Positions 1 to 9,258 of a DNA stretch of 64,000 nt are shown here, in pieces; the stretch's first letter is position 1; every line of letters starts with the position of its first letter. The notes under the pieces were generated by a model that searched no databases, was not told the origin of the DNA, and saw nothing but the letters and a program-made list of their open reading frames with translations. The translations under genes and the position numbers were made by a program. This DNA is from Paramacrobiotus metropolitanus (taxonomy: Eukaryota > Tardigrada > Eutardigrada > Parachela > Macrobiotidae). The stretch spans positions 310,001-374,000 of the forward strand of contig NW_026570319.1 of assembly GCF_019649055.1 (NCBI RefSeq), in the 5' to 3' direction.

Positions 1-172
1 ATTTTCACAATACCGTTTTATCTCTAAAGGTCGCGCGTTCATAATTTTTATGCAATATTCGGGAAATTTGCGGCTTCTCCTACCAAGTAGTTTATCAGCC
101 CTAACACCACCTCCACTGCCCGATCTTTGCAGTCCACTTGTGAAACCGAAGTAACCCTGGGGTTTCGTTTAA

Positions 173-835
173 CCAGGGCACACAGGCATCCTTCAAATTC
201 AAAAAATTCTCATGTTTTGTAAAATGTTAGTGTGCTATCATAGTATGCTTAAAAAAATATTTTTATCTGCCATCGTCAGCTCTTCAACAATTAAAAGTTT
301 GCATACAATCACTGTGTAATTAATGAAGTGCAGTACAGGTTATTCGTAATTATATTATGTTACTTTCTACTGCATCACCGTGAACTTTTGCAGCCGTCGA
401 GTATTAAATGATGTAAAAGAAGCCAACTTGCGGCGGCTCGGACCAATGCTGCATGAGTACACATTTTCGAAAAATTTTCATCGATTTGTGTTGTAAACAA
501 TCATTTGTGCAAAATACTTTTTACCACTAATGAATAGATCTGAATACGTGCTGTATTTAGAAACAAATTTTCGAAAATGTGCACACAGGCAGCAATGGCA
601 CGAGCCGCCCCAAGTACTACTTTACATCACTGACGGCTACAAAAGTCCACGGTGCTGCCTGCAGTAAAAAGTTAAAATAGTAATTACGAATAACCTGTAA
701 CTTTTAATTGTTGTATAGCCACGCCCCTTGACGATAGCAGATAGAAGTATTTTTTTTAAGCAATCTATAATAGTGCACTACCATTTTACAAAATACTAGA
801 ATTTTTTGAATTTGGAGGATGCCTATGTGCCCTGG
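173..835. mobile_element. Palindromic MITE, PIF/Harbinger-like (copy 1)
   Basis: The left end reads CCAGGGCACACAGG and the right end is its near-perfect reverse complement. The arms stay complementary almost to the centre, for example GTACACATTTTCGAAAA near 450 against TTTTCGAAAATGTGCAC near 570, so the whole 663 bp can fold back. It is flanked by TAA on both sides (170-172 and 836-838). A 3-bp TWA duplication is typical of PIF/Harbinger elements; assignment to that superfamily is inference from duplication size. There is no transposase ORF. The ends match the element at 7715-8428. Confidence 0.7.
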
Positions 836-838
836 TAA

Positions 839-1244
839 GTTACTGTATGTAACATGTCAAAACTGAAGTCCTGTCGGCATCTTATCATTTCTCCCTTCTT
901 GACCACTTGTTTCAAAACGATATCTCTTAACCGTTCTAGCGCAAATAGGGTTTTCGGACAAACAACTTTTAAAAAGCCTTAAAAAACGTTGTAAAAATGA
1001 TTTTGTTTGTTAATTTGTCACACGTTAATGCTCAATTTTTGAATGTAAAATTTGAACTTCATCTTTTTCATTTAAAGCCAACGAAATTTTACCAGTTGCT
1101 CAACCTGCGTTATGAGGGATACTTTTATCCGTACGAGTATTAGAACTGCCTCAGCCGTAACTGTCAACACTTACCAACCCCTTTATAAAAAATAAGCGAC
1201 AGAAATGTTTTATTGGACAATTTTTTCGTAGTGGACTTTTTTCG
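839..1244. other. Intergenic, no gene seen
   Basis: AT-rich DNA between the MITE and the protease fragment. I searched the minus strand for a continuation of the protease (a GDSGG-like exon) and found none. Confidence 0.5.
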
Positions 1245-1893
1245 TCACATTAACCTCGCTCCGGTCTGCCAATGCACGCCAAACGTGCATTTTTCTAGTA
1301 TACTTACGGACTGTAGTTGTATCACGCAAATGTCGTGCAGAAATTTGTCGTAGTTAAAGTGTTTGTAACAGCTGACGGCCTTCACTCCAATAACCAATTC
1401 GCCTTCTTCGGTTTGGCTGACGTCGTGTTTGCCAAACAAACATCTGAATCTCACACCTTCTCGCTTGACGACCTCTCGACAAACGTGCGCTGCTGTTACA
1501 ACTTGCTTGGAATTAATCTGCAAAAGTGTTAAAGCTTTGTGCTTTGATGCACTGAATACCAACATAAGAAATGGCTTCAGTATGTAATCTCTCACTAAAT
1601 ACGTTTTAAAGGAAGCTAGTTTTATATTTTCCACGAATTAAAATATGTTCGCTCACCAACGTCCCACCGGCTTGGTGCATGAAATGGTTGGTGGTGTATT
1701 CCATTTGTATCGAAACTAACCACGGATAAGCATGCGGGATAGCTTCTCTACCAAAACGGATTCCCAAAGAATTCTGGACATCCGGCGGAAGGTGCTCGAT
1801 CGATTGCGTTAAATCGGCATACAGTAACGAGACATAGGTCAACACAAGAACAAACATTTTAGCAACAGCGTAAAGTGAAACAGGGCGCAACAA
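1245..1893 (-). CDS. Trypsin-family serine protease, truncated, two exons
   Basis: Exon 1 spans 1893-1657 and exon 2 spans 1517-1245. Exon 1 encodes a hydrophobic signal peptide (around KMFVLVLTYVSLLYA; the inner Met at 1857 is a plausible start), then a chymotrypsin-like mature N-terminus (PWLVSIQ, followed by GGTL). The donor is GTGAGC at 1656 and the acceptor TTTTGCAG ends at 1518, giving a 139-bp phase-0 intron. Joining puts GGTL next to INSKQVVTAAHV, the normal active-site His context. The Asp of the triad is in HDICVIQL. The frame then stops at 1245. The Ser195 exon (GDSGG) and the rest of the C-terminal barrel are absent, so the product cannot be an active protease as read. It may be a gene fragment, a pseudogene, or have distant exons. 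A decayed copy lies at 43785-44190. Confidence 0.65.
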
Positions 1894-2170
1894 CGTTTTC
1901 TGTAACTAGCTATAGTAAAACTAGATTTAAAAATTTTATTTGGTGAGCTATGTAGTGATTTAATTTCAAGGCTTTAGTGACAGGCTGATGCAACGTGCAA
2001 GATTCCATCCTTTTTTTTAATAAACGGCCGACGTACGCATTATGCAATGCTGTTGGATCTGCGTTAAAGCACGAGTTCTTACTCTACAACTGTATAAGTT
2101 ATGTAAATCAGTGGTTTTGTCCTTGCAGTTAAAAAAGGGTTACCGTAACGCTGACTAAACATCCTGAAGA
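1894..2170. repeat. Upstream flank of protease, duplicated at 44190-44430
   Basis: Blocks such as TTTTATTTGGT, the GCTGATGCAACGTGCAAGAT / GCTGACGCAACATACAAGAT pair, GCATTATGCAA, AAAGCACG and GTTACCGTAACG recur in the same order upstream of the protease relic near 44.2 kb. The duplication therefore included promoter-side DNA as well as the first exon. Confidence 0.6.
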
Positions 2171-4658
2171 ATGAGTTATGTAAGTTGCGTGATAATGTAA
2201 CTGGAAAATTCAATCGCGATACCTGGATAACAAGCACTTACAGATTTTATCGCTCCACAAAATGTCATGCTACAAGCACTCCAAACGGTCCAGCAAACTA
2301 AACGGTCTAGTAAAAAGACTGGAATAACTCTTTTCACGCTGGCGCATCGGCTTCATAGGCACCAAGACGTAGGCTTGCAGACTGCCAACTCCCAGTCCGC
2401 TACCGCACCAAACAGAAGTATAGTAGCAACAACAATCTCGTTCACACACAAACTGATACTGTAACACCAAAATCCGAGAAACAACGATCTGAGCCACTTG
2501 AAATACTGCAACGCGCTACGCCACGCTATATGCAAAATCTAGATCATGATTTCAAATACCGTACTTACTGGCACAATACTACAATAACAATTTTATTAAT
2601 TATTTTAATAAACTTTACTATCAGAAATGTGTGTATTAAATGCAAAGTTATTGTTACGAGTGTTATCTCATATACTTGTAAAACAGTAGCACAAAGATGT
2701 AGAATCTCGTTATTGTAGGAAGCGTTTGTGCTGGCCGCTTGCATTCTCAGCTTGTTTTTCAACGGAATTGTATATCTAGTTGGTCCTCTACAACAGCTGC
2801 TTTCACAACCCTACCCTCTGTCGGCGAAGAATTATCCAGAATACGAGACGACCGGTTTAAACGAAACGGTTGCGTTAGTGAATTCCTTAATTGTGATCCT
2901 AGTTCTGTCGCAATATGAGTTCTCTTGTAAGCGCCTCTTGTGTGCTACCTGTGCTACCTGTGCAGGTCGACGATGACCTTTATGTGTACCTATGTGTACC
3001 TATGCAATTAGACAACGCACAACGCACCCGTATGTCTGAGACCTTTAATCAACAATGTCACTATGCCCACTATAACAATGCTAATGCTAAGCTAGCTATG
3101 CCAGGGAGGCTCGCAATGGACTGATTTGGTGCTGTAGTGGAGGGGGCTTTAAATATCGTCCCGGTCGAGGTGCGCTCGGCGATCGCGGGCGGGGCCGGTG
3201 TAGGGAGGATCCAATGGCGGGGCGCATGACGGCATAGTGATGTAATATGCCGTCAGCATGATGTAACATGACCGCGCGGGAATGTGCGCGGCATACCTGC
3301 ACGCGCACTTCCGGTGACTAATGACGGAGCGATGGCGGTGCGGTTCGACTAGTGACGATGTCGTCACAGTTCAGCGTAAAAAAATCCGGCGGTTTTTACT
3401 GCATTTTGAGTACATAATTAATTATTTGTTTAGGGCTTTTTACTGTCAAAGACAAAACGTAAGACAAAACGATTATGTAATTGCACTCTATGCTTTTTCT
3501 GCAGTCGCAGTGCGGTTGCCGTACAACTATGTATGTGTGTATGTACATAAGTTTTAGTATGTGTGGAAAGCACTTTCAATAACTTTGACGAACAGCTGTA
3601 AAATATGGCGTTAAACGATACCGTCTTACGCGACCAGTGTAATTTTGGTGTAATTTGCAAACAAGACCTTAGAAGACCAATAAAATAATCGTGCATGGAG
3701 ACTATTTATACATACATAGATATCGCTGCTGTCTCTAAGCCGGTTTTTATGTCAGTCATAAAACCGTCCCTAGCTCTGTGCGGCAATTGTCTTTTTAAAT
3801 TATAACAGAAGCCGCTCCATAACGTACGGCTCGTTATGCCAGTGATGTCTATCCTTTTCTGTCGATTACCGCGCAGAGAATCGTACTATGCTCCATCGTA
3901 CTATGACACTTTTACTGCAATTCGTACTATGCTGCTTTCACTGCGCCTCTAACTAAGAATTTTTGATCAACGCATAGTAATAACCACCATAATTTTTTGT
4001 TTTTGTTTGAATAATCTTTGCAAGTCAATCGATCATGCAGAATGTGTAGGTGAGCTGTTCTCAGATGAGACTAAAATTCTTCTTTGTGGCAAAAGTCCGA
4101 AAACGTTCGCTGTCTACTACCGTACAGATATTACACACATAGTTGTTCAAGACGGATGGGTTATCCTAAACAAACTAGAGAAAGTTTGTTTTGGAGGTTT
4201 GGTAGGTACCTAATCGTAAGACTATATTCACATGAGCACGGCTTGTAAAATAATATTTACTATTCGGTGTTCCATTCGGTCCCTTACATTCAAGTTCGGA
4301 AACATTACGAGCAATAAGATTTAATTAAAGTTATTTACCAACTTCAAACAATAGTTGCAAATATTGACACAAAAGTGTTTTGGCAACTGTTACGATACGG
4401 ATTACGTCTACAAACACGTGTAGCGCTTAATTTCTGTGGTGCTGAGATACCAACACCATGATAATAAGATGCAGATGTAACCTACAGAAATCCAAGTACT
4501 GCAACTATAATAGTCGTTAAATTTATGACTATTAATCGCTGCAGCATTTGGGTACTTGGGTTTACATACATACTGATTTGTTTTATTTCTTTATTAATTG
4601 GCGGACTAAAAAAGTCACAATTTTTCTATCATAATAAGGATCCACTAATTCCACAGCC
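2171..4658. other. Intergenic; one weak membrane-protein exon candidate
   Basis: No confident gene. At 2719-2976 (+), after a TGTAG acceptor-like site, an open frame encodes two hydrophobic stretches (LAACILSLFFNGIVYLVG and VALVNSLIVILVLS). It could be an exon of a multi-pass membrane protein, but I cannot link it to neighbours. At 3130-3370 there is a GC-richer patch with a short perfect inverted repeat (GTGACGATGTCGTCAC). Small tandem duplications (GTGCTACCT, ATGTGTACCT) occur near 2940-3000. Confidence 0.3.
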
Positions 4659-4884
4659 TCAGCCGACAGCAGAAATAGGCGGCCTAATTATACAGAACAT
4701 CTCATCTAAATTAGCCGATGCTAGTGCTGTTTCCATGACCGAGGCCGCATTCCCGCGTTGGATTTCAGTGCTGAATCGCTGATACTCAATCTGCTCGAGT
4801 TCGGTGACCATGCGAGAGGCGTCTGGTCCCAAAGGTCCGAGTGTTTCGACACGCATTGCACGGAACACGTAGTCCGGTGTGATG

Positions 4885-5232
4885 GGCCCAGACTCAAACT
4901 CTGACTCTGATTCTGACTATTCAAAGTCTGACTCTGACCGCTCAAAGTCTGACTGTGACTACTAAAAGTCTGACTCTGATTCTGAAGGTTTCTTAGGTTT
5001 TCTTAGGTTCTTAGGGTTTTCTTAGGTTTCTTAGAATTCTTAGGTTATTCTTAGGTTTCTTAGGCTTCTTAGGTTTCTTAGGTTTTTTTAGGTTTTTTAG
5101 GTTTTGCTTAGGTCTGTTAGATTTCTTAGGTTTACTAGGTTTTTCTTAGGTCTGGACAGTCAGTCAGAATTTGAGTGGTCAGAGTCAGAGTTTGAGCGGT
5201 CTGAGTCAGAGTCAGAGCTTGAGCGGGGGCCC
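4885..5232. mobile_element. Foldback element with minisatellite arms, 8-bp target duplication
   Basis: The element is bounded by perfect GTGTGATG direct repeats (4877-4884 and 5233-5240). The left end reads GGCCCAGACTCAAACTC; the reverse complement of the right end reads GGGCCCCCGCTCAAGCTC. Each arm (4890-4985 and 5160-5228) consists of a ~21-bp unit of the type CTCAAAGTCTGACTCTGACC, in inverted orientation between arms. The centre is a TTAGGTTTC-type tandem tract. No ORF is present. It sits in LINE coding sequence, and its removal with one GTGTGATG copy restores the LINE frame, which is strong evidence for one clean insertion. An 8-bp duplication fits hAT-, MULE- or P-like transposition; the responsible family is unknown. 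Confidence 0.75.
4986..5150. repeat. Degenerate TTAGGTTTC tandem tract
   Basis: About 15-17 imperfect copies of a 9-11 bp unit containing CTTAGG form the centre of the foldback element. Short runs of the same unit are seen at 48391-48420 and, in reverse orientation, at 52297-52315. It resembles TTAGG-type telomere DNA superficially, but spacing and unit are irregular, so telomeric origin is not supported. Confidence 0.7.
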
Positions 5233-5345
5233 GTGTGATGTCACGATACTTCACCACTTTATCCTGCTCTGCACGCGCCGCGGCTGCTCCCGCTTTTTTC
5301 GATTTTGATGATTTTGTTGTAGCCTTGTACGTCAAATATCTATAT

Positions 5346-7206
5346 TGTAGCCGTACAAATGAGATCTGTAGTGAAGATGTACATCTCATTGGTGCTAGTT
5401 CAACCGGAAACATCTGAATGTGTACTTGTACGAGATGACCAGTTCTGACGTGGATTTTCTAGACTTCTGAGATTGTCTGAATGTTCTGAAATCATTCTTG
5501 CTCTTCCCCTTGCCCTTGCTCTTCCCCAATGACTTTTCAGCTGATTAAAAATGTTTGTGCACTTTGACAATCGCGCCGGTATCGGTTAACATGTTCGCAA
5601 TTGCATAACTGACTTTTGAGTAATTCGCTAACTCGTAACATCACCGACGGTCACCGACGAACCATCAAACCTCGTTTTATCGTGGTACGGGTGGATTAAC
5701 CCACTCCACTAGTGGCAGCTTAGAAGTTGTCGTTGCATGGCGCTTCCTTGGGTGTCTTTGACCAGTAATTGTTTTCTACGCGAATTTGTTTTTCTGCCTT
5801 TGGACTGATCACATGAAGGACCGGAAAAGCCGTTCTGCCACCTTCCGACAGCAAAGCAACCTTTGGATGAGTATCGACAGTTAATTTACAATAAACAGTA
5901 AAATTAATTATAACTCCACCTGATATAAGGATTTTGACTACGAGTATCTTTTATTTTAAGAACTAAGTACAATCGTACTTCCGCCGTTCGAACAGTAACC
6001 TACCGTTACTCTGAAAGCTAACAATACAGCAACTTGCTTTTGGATTTTGATATTATTTTGCTCATTTTGACAGCATTAAATTTTGCGATTTACGTTGCCG
6101 GTATAGTATAAGACTTCTTGACCTGCATTCGTTTTCACTTAACATTCTCCTGCCCAGCCTGCACTCGGCATTCTTGTCCTGGGAAAAGAGCAATTAAGCG
6201 CTACACTTCAGTAATTTTTTCTGAGCGAAGACAGTATGGAGAGTAAGCTGAGACACTCCACGAGCAGTAAGACTGTCCCACTGCAGGCTCGGGCCGCCGC
6301 TTGGCTACATAATGCATCGATCTCTGATGGCTTACACAGAGAAAGCCACAGAGCAACCAGGACGTGCTTCATCAAATTCCTCAGCACCGGACAGAGTACA
6401 TCCTTTGGCACTCCATACTACCAGTACCGCAGCCTACTACGCCAATATCGCAGCACCGGCTGGCCCGGGAAAGCGATATCAACAGTCAACCGTGCGGGAA
6501 GAGATCGCCAAGCTGCATGCCACCGTACGCTTGTTGGACCATCAGTTGGACCAGCAACGTCACCGCAAGCAGCAGTACCGCCATCTACACCGCTGACCAG
6601 GAAAACCGGATAGGTTGAAGAAGTAACCCAACAACACGTGGGAACAGCAACTGCCATCCAGAGCACCAACCCTCTGTCCATTCCCCACGACAAGTACTTT
6701 ACTCTCATTTGTACTTGCTTGTTATTTCTATGTACTTTTTGTTTAATTCTTTATTCCTGTTTTTCTCTAATTGTTTCTTGATAAGACACGTATATCTTAT
6801 CGCTACCGTGCGGGATGTAGCCGTACAAATGAGATCTGTAGTGAAGATGTACATCTCATTGGTGCTAGTTCAACCGGAAACATCTGAATGTGTACTTGTA
6901 CGAGATGACCAGTTCTGACATGGATTTTCTAGACTTCTGAGATTGTCTGAATGTTCTGAAATCATTCTTGCTCTTGCCCTTGCCCTTGCTCTTCCCCAAT
7001 GACTTTCAGCTGATTAAAAATGTTTGTGCACTTTGACAATCGCGCCGGTATCGGTTAACATGTTCGCAATTGCATAACTGACTTTTGAGTAATTCGCTAA
7101 CTCGTAACATCACCGACGGTCACCGACGAACCATCAAACCTCGTTTTATCGTGGTACGGGTGGATTAACCCACTCCACTAGTGGCAGCTTAGAAGTTGTC
7201 GTTGCA
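5346..7206 (+). mobile_element. Short non-autonomous LTR retrotransposon
   Basis: Two direct LTRs, 5346-5737 (392 bp) and 6816-7206 (391 bp), begin TGTAGCCGTAC and end GTCGTTGCA. They differ by two substitutions and one single-base indel. The element is flanked by ATAT on both sides (5342-5345, 7207-7210). Immediately after the left LTR, TGGCGCTTCCTTGGGTG (5738) fits a tRNA primer-binding site. GTGCGGGA just before the right LTR is a weak polypurine tract. The 1078-bp interior is too short for gag-pol and shows no protease, reverse transcriptase or integrase motif. The low LTR divergence implies a fairly recent insertion driven by enzymes from another element. Confidence 0.85.
6236..6613 (+). 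CDS. Small ORF(s) inside the short LTR element, possible gag remnant
   Basis: Two overlapping frames are open: 6236-6613 (125 codons) and 6312-6596 (94 codons). The second encodes a hydrophilic, helix-prone stretch (TVREEIAKLHATVRLLDHQL), which would fit a short coiled coil as in Gag proteins. The first is rich in Ser, Arg and Pro and looks less protein-like. No zinc knuckle or known domain is visible. Coding status is uncertain. Confidence 0.3.
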   Translation: MESKLRHSTSSKTVPLQARAAAWLHNASISDGLHRESHRATRTCFIKFLSTGQSTSFGTPYYQYRSLLRQYRSTGWPGKAISTVNRAGRDRQAACHRTLVGPSVGPATSPQAAVPPSTPLTRKTG

Positions 7207-7229
7207 ATATGTATAAGAGGGGATTTCAG

Positions 7230-7398
7230 TAGCGCACCTAGATAATCCTCTGTATTGCTGCAGTCACCCGCCTGGAGTGTGACGTTACGGCGATACGTAT
7301 GGCTAAATCTGGCGTGGTACATAAGCACCATGTATAGCCACAATGTCATGCTCCAGCCGGCTGACGGCAGCAAGTACAGGGATTATCTAGGTGCGCTA
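7230..7398. mobile_element. Palindromic MITE-like element (copy A)
   Basis: The left end TAGCGCACCTAGATAATCC is exactly inverted at the right end (GGATTATCTAGGTGCGCTA). The inner arms (CTGCAGTCACCCGCCTGGAG against CTCCAGCCGGCTGACGGCAG) also pair. The central core ATGGCTAAATCTGG...GTAC..AAGC.CCATGT recurs in the element at 58349-58556, whose outer ends differ. No ORF; no clear target duplication. Confidence 0.6.
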
Positions 7399-7434
7399 AT
7401 GACATCCACTCGTACATATACTTCAAGTATTGAG

Positions 7435-7470
7435 CTATCGCGCGAAATTTGCGCGATAGTCCTAGTCTAG
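7435..7470 (+). other. Hairpin followed by CTAG-T (Helitron-like 3' end signal)
   Basis: CTATCGCGC and GCGCGATAG form a perfect 9-bp stem around a 7-nt loop. It is followed after 7 nt by CTAG and then T. This matches the general layout of a Helitron 3' terminus, but the motif is short and no Rep/helicase ORF or 5' terminus is seen, so it is only a candidate. Confidence 0.25.
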
Positions 7471-7714
7471 TTGTTCTCCATCGCAAATAGTTAATAAAGC
7501 GGCCACAACTCGTTGATTGTCAGCACAGGCGAATTTAACCCGCTTGGACGGGAGGGGCACTGAGAACCCAAGAACTCCAAGATCCAATTACTTCCGGCAA
7601 CGTAAGAACTGCTTTTTATTGTTAAAAGTACCCCATCACTTCCCAGTAGCAACAATTTGTGAAACAAACAACAAACAAACTGAAACAATCATGCACAACT
7701 CCTTTTTACTCTTA

Positions 7715-8428
7715 TCAGGGCACATAGGGGTCCTTCCCCTTCAAAAAAAGCTGATTTTTTGCAAGAAGGTAGTAAACATATGTAGGACATTTAAAAAATA
7801 TTTTCAGCTGCTGTGATCAAAGTAGGCGTGGTCAAATGTAATTTAAAATCGCCTAATTAGCCAGTCCTGCGCACATGCTAGTACATTAGGTTTTATCACC
7901 AGGTCCATGTCACCGGCTCCCGCCTCCAAAAAATTTCATTCTATGCAAGAAGAAGAGTGATCTTTTCGTATAATAACATTTTCTTCGGCCATGGTTGAGT
8001 GAGCGTGGTCAAATTAAAATTTCAGCGGCACACAAACAGCACCACGTATCGGGATTTGGTAATATCATAATTATAATCAGTTTAGCGTGCAATGTCAGTG
8101 GTTGACATAAATATGTGTTATCAGTAGTCAGACCCTTTTCTCAAGTCAGACCCGTACGAAAATATATTTATACCACAGGATCACTCTGTATTCTTGCAAA
8201 AATGAAATTTTTTGGGGCCGGGAGCCGGTGAAATGGCCCTGGTGAAAAAACCAAATGTACTTGCATATGTGCAGTACTGGCTAATTAGGCGATTTTAAAT
8301 TGCGTTTGACCACGCCTAATTTGATCACAGCAGCTGAAAATATTTTTTTAAATGTCCTACATACGTTTACTACCTTCCTGCAAAAAAATCAGATTTTTTT
8401 GAAGGGGGAGGACCCCTATGTGCCCTGG
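7715..8428. mobile_element. Foldback MITE, PIF/Harbinger-like (copy 2)
   Basis: The left end is TCAGGGCACATAGGGGTCC and the right end is GGACCCCTATGTGCCCTGG. The inverted arms run about 250 bp (7715-7965 against 8178-8428) with high identity, including CAGCTGCTGTGATCAAA and GGCGTGGTCAAA. TTA flanks both ends (7712-7714, 8429-8431). The outer ~18 bp match the element at 173-835, so both belong to one terminal-repeat family although their interiors differ. Open frames inside are by-products of the repeat arms. Confidence 0.75.
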
Positions 8429-8528
8429 TTAGTAATTCGGCGTTTTTCTGCTGCCATAAACAACTTAGCCACTTCTTCTGGTTCTCAGCAGGGCGCAATC
8501 CGAGGGAAACCGAGAAACGGCTGAAAAA

Positions 8529-8600
8529 GGCGCCGACGGGGGAATCGAACCCCGGCTATGTCGTTAGATCCGCGTAGGCAGTACCACTGCACCACGGCGC
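8529..8600 (-). other. tRNA-like sequence (pseudo-tRNA or tRNA-derived SINE head), copy 1
   Basis: The 72-nt minus-strand sequence starts GCGCCG and ends CGGCGCC (six acceptor pairs). It has a D-arm (GCAG, loop, CTGC) and a perfect B-box GGTTCGATTCC, and is followed by TTTTT as a pol III terminator. The anticodon arm is not canonical: a CTACG/C(A)TAG stem closes a 12-nt loop containing GGATCTAA. A homologue lies at 31209-31280 with the same flanks, and a divergent relative at 45741-45819. It is unlikely to be a working tRNA. Confidence 0.6.
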
Positions 8601-8649
8601 AAAGTGTTGAAAATCCTTGAAAGACTTTGTCGCTGTACATGAGCCGCTT

Positions 8650-8960
8650 CTCTCCTCACATGGTTTTACATTGATATCATTGTGGGTATGAATAAGTGCT
8701 AAGCCCACTAAACGTTCTTCCCCCATCGTGCTACGCAAATAGTTTTCAAACGCCGGAGGGCAGAGAATGATAGAATGATCGCTCGCACTCAGCAACGATA
8801 ACAGGAATAACCGCAAATATATGAGCATCGGGCAGTACTCCTGCGCACACTTACGCAGTGCTGTAACAATCGTGTTAGGTTGGTGATCCTCTTCGTAAGA
8901 CTTCCACTGAATGTAACAACTGCTGCCCCTTTTATTACGTATGACAAGTTGAGCTTATGA
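8650..8960 (-). pseudogene. hAT transposase C-terminal dimerisation region, remnant
   Basis: On the minus strand, in three frames, are WKSYEEDHQPNTIVTALRKC, VIVAECERSF, SALRRLKT and YLRSTMGEERLVGLAL. In order they match the hAT C-terminal dimerisation motif (ERSFSALRRLKTYLRSTM...RL..LALLHIH). A tandem duplication of about 8 bp (ATCATTC repeated near 8770) and at least one single-base deletion break it. No catalytic part is present. It directly precedes the tRNA-like sequence at 8529-8600. Confidence 0.75.
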
Positions 8961-9258
8961 TCTGCTCATCTTGTTACACGTACGGCACCGCTGTCAGATC
9001 AGACGGTCTATCGGTGTATTGTTTATTGTAGTCTGCGGTCTGGAATTATCCAATACTCCCCCTTTAGAAACTATTTTGTATTAGTCAACGTTTTTAGCAA
9101 TGCTACCTCCTTTGCTTTTTTAAGGAACCCACGTTTCGGTGGGGGGGGTGCCCTTAAATTCGCCCCTGATTGTCAGTGGTGTTTATCTAGACTGTAATGC
9201 GAAGTGCACGGACATTTGTCTCGGTCCTAAATTAAGAAAAACCAAGATATATGTAATA

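Larger units (their letters stand above)
4659..5335 (-). pseudogene. R2-type LINE, C-terminal fragment split by foldback element
   Basis: The minus strand encodes AGAAAARAEQDKVVKYRD (5300-5241) and then VETLGPLGPDASRMV and STEIQRGNAASVME (4855-4700). These correspond in order to the tail of the LINE at 10251-16288 (AGAAAVQAEEKKSRFYSY, FETMGAWGPSAIALI, SLEIQRGNAASIMG). The two parts are separated by the 348-bp foldback at 4885-5232. Deleting it with one copy of the 8-bp duplication rejoins them in one frame. The fragment lacks the reverse transcriptase and most of the endonuclease. It ends on the 5' side next to the LTR element at 5346. Confidence 0.75.

Noticed and set aside
4986-5150. Interstitial telomere
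   Set aside because: The unit is irregular (9-11 bp) and the tract lies inside a bounded foldback element with an 8-bp duplication, so it arrived by transposition.
7435-7470. Complete Helitron
   Set aside because: Only a hairpin plus CTAG-T is seen; no Rep/helicase ORF and no matching 5' end, so only a weak terminal-signal note is kept.
8529-8600. Functional tRNA gene
   Set aside because: The anticodon arm cannot form a 5-bp stem with a 7-nt loop and correctly placed U33; the copy at 31.2 kb has a mutated B-box and shares extended flanks, as a repeat would.
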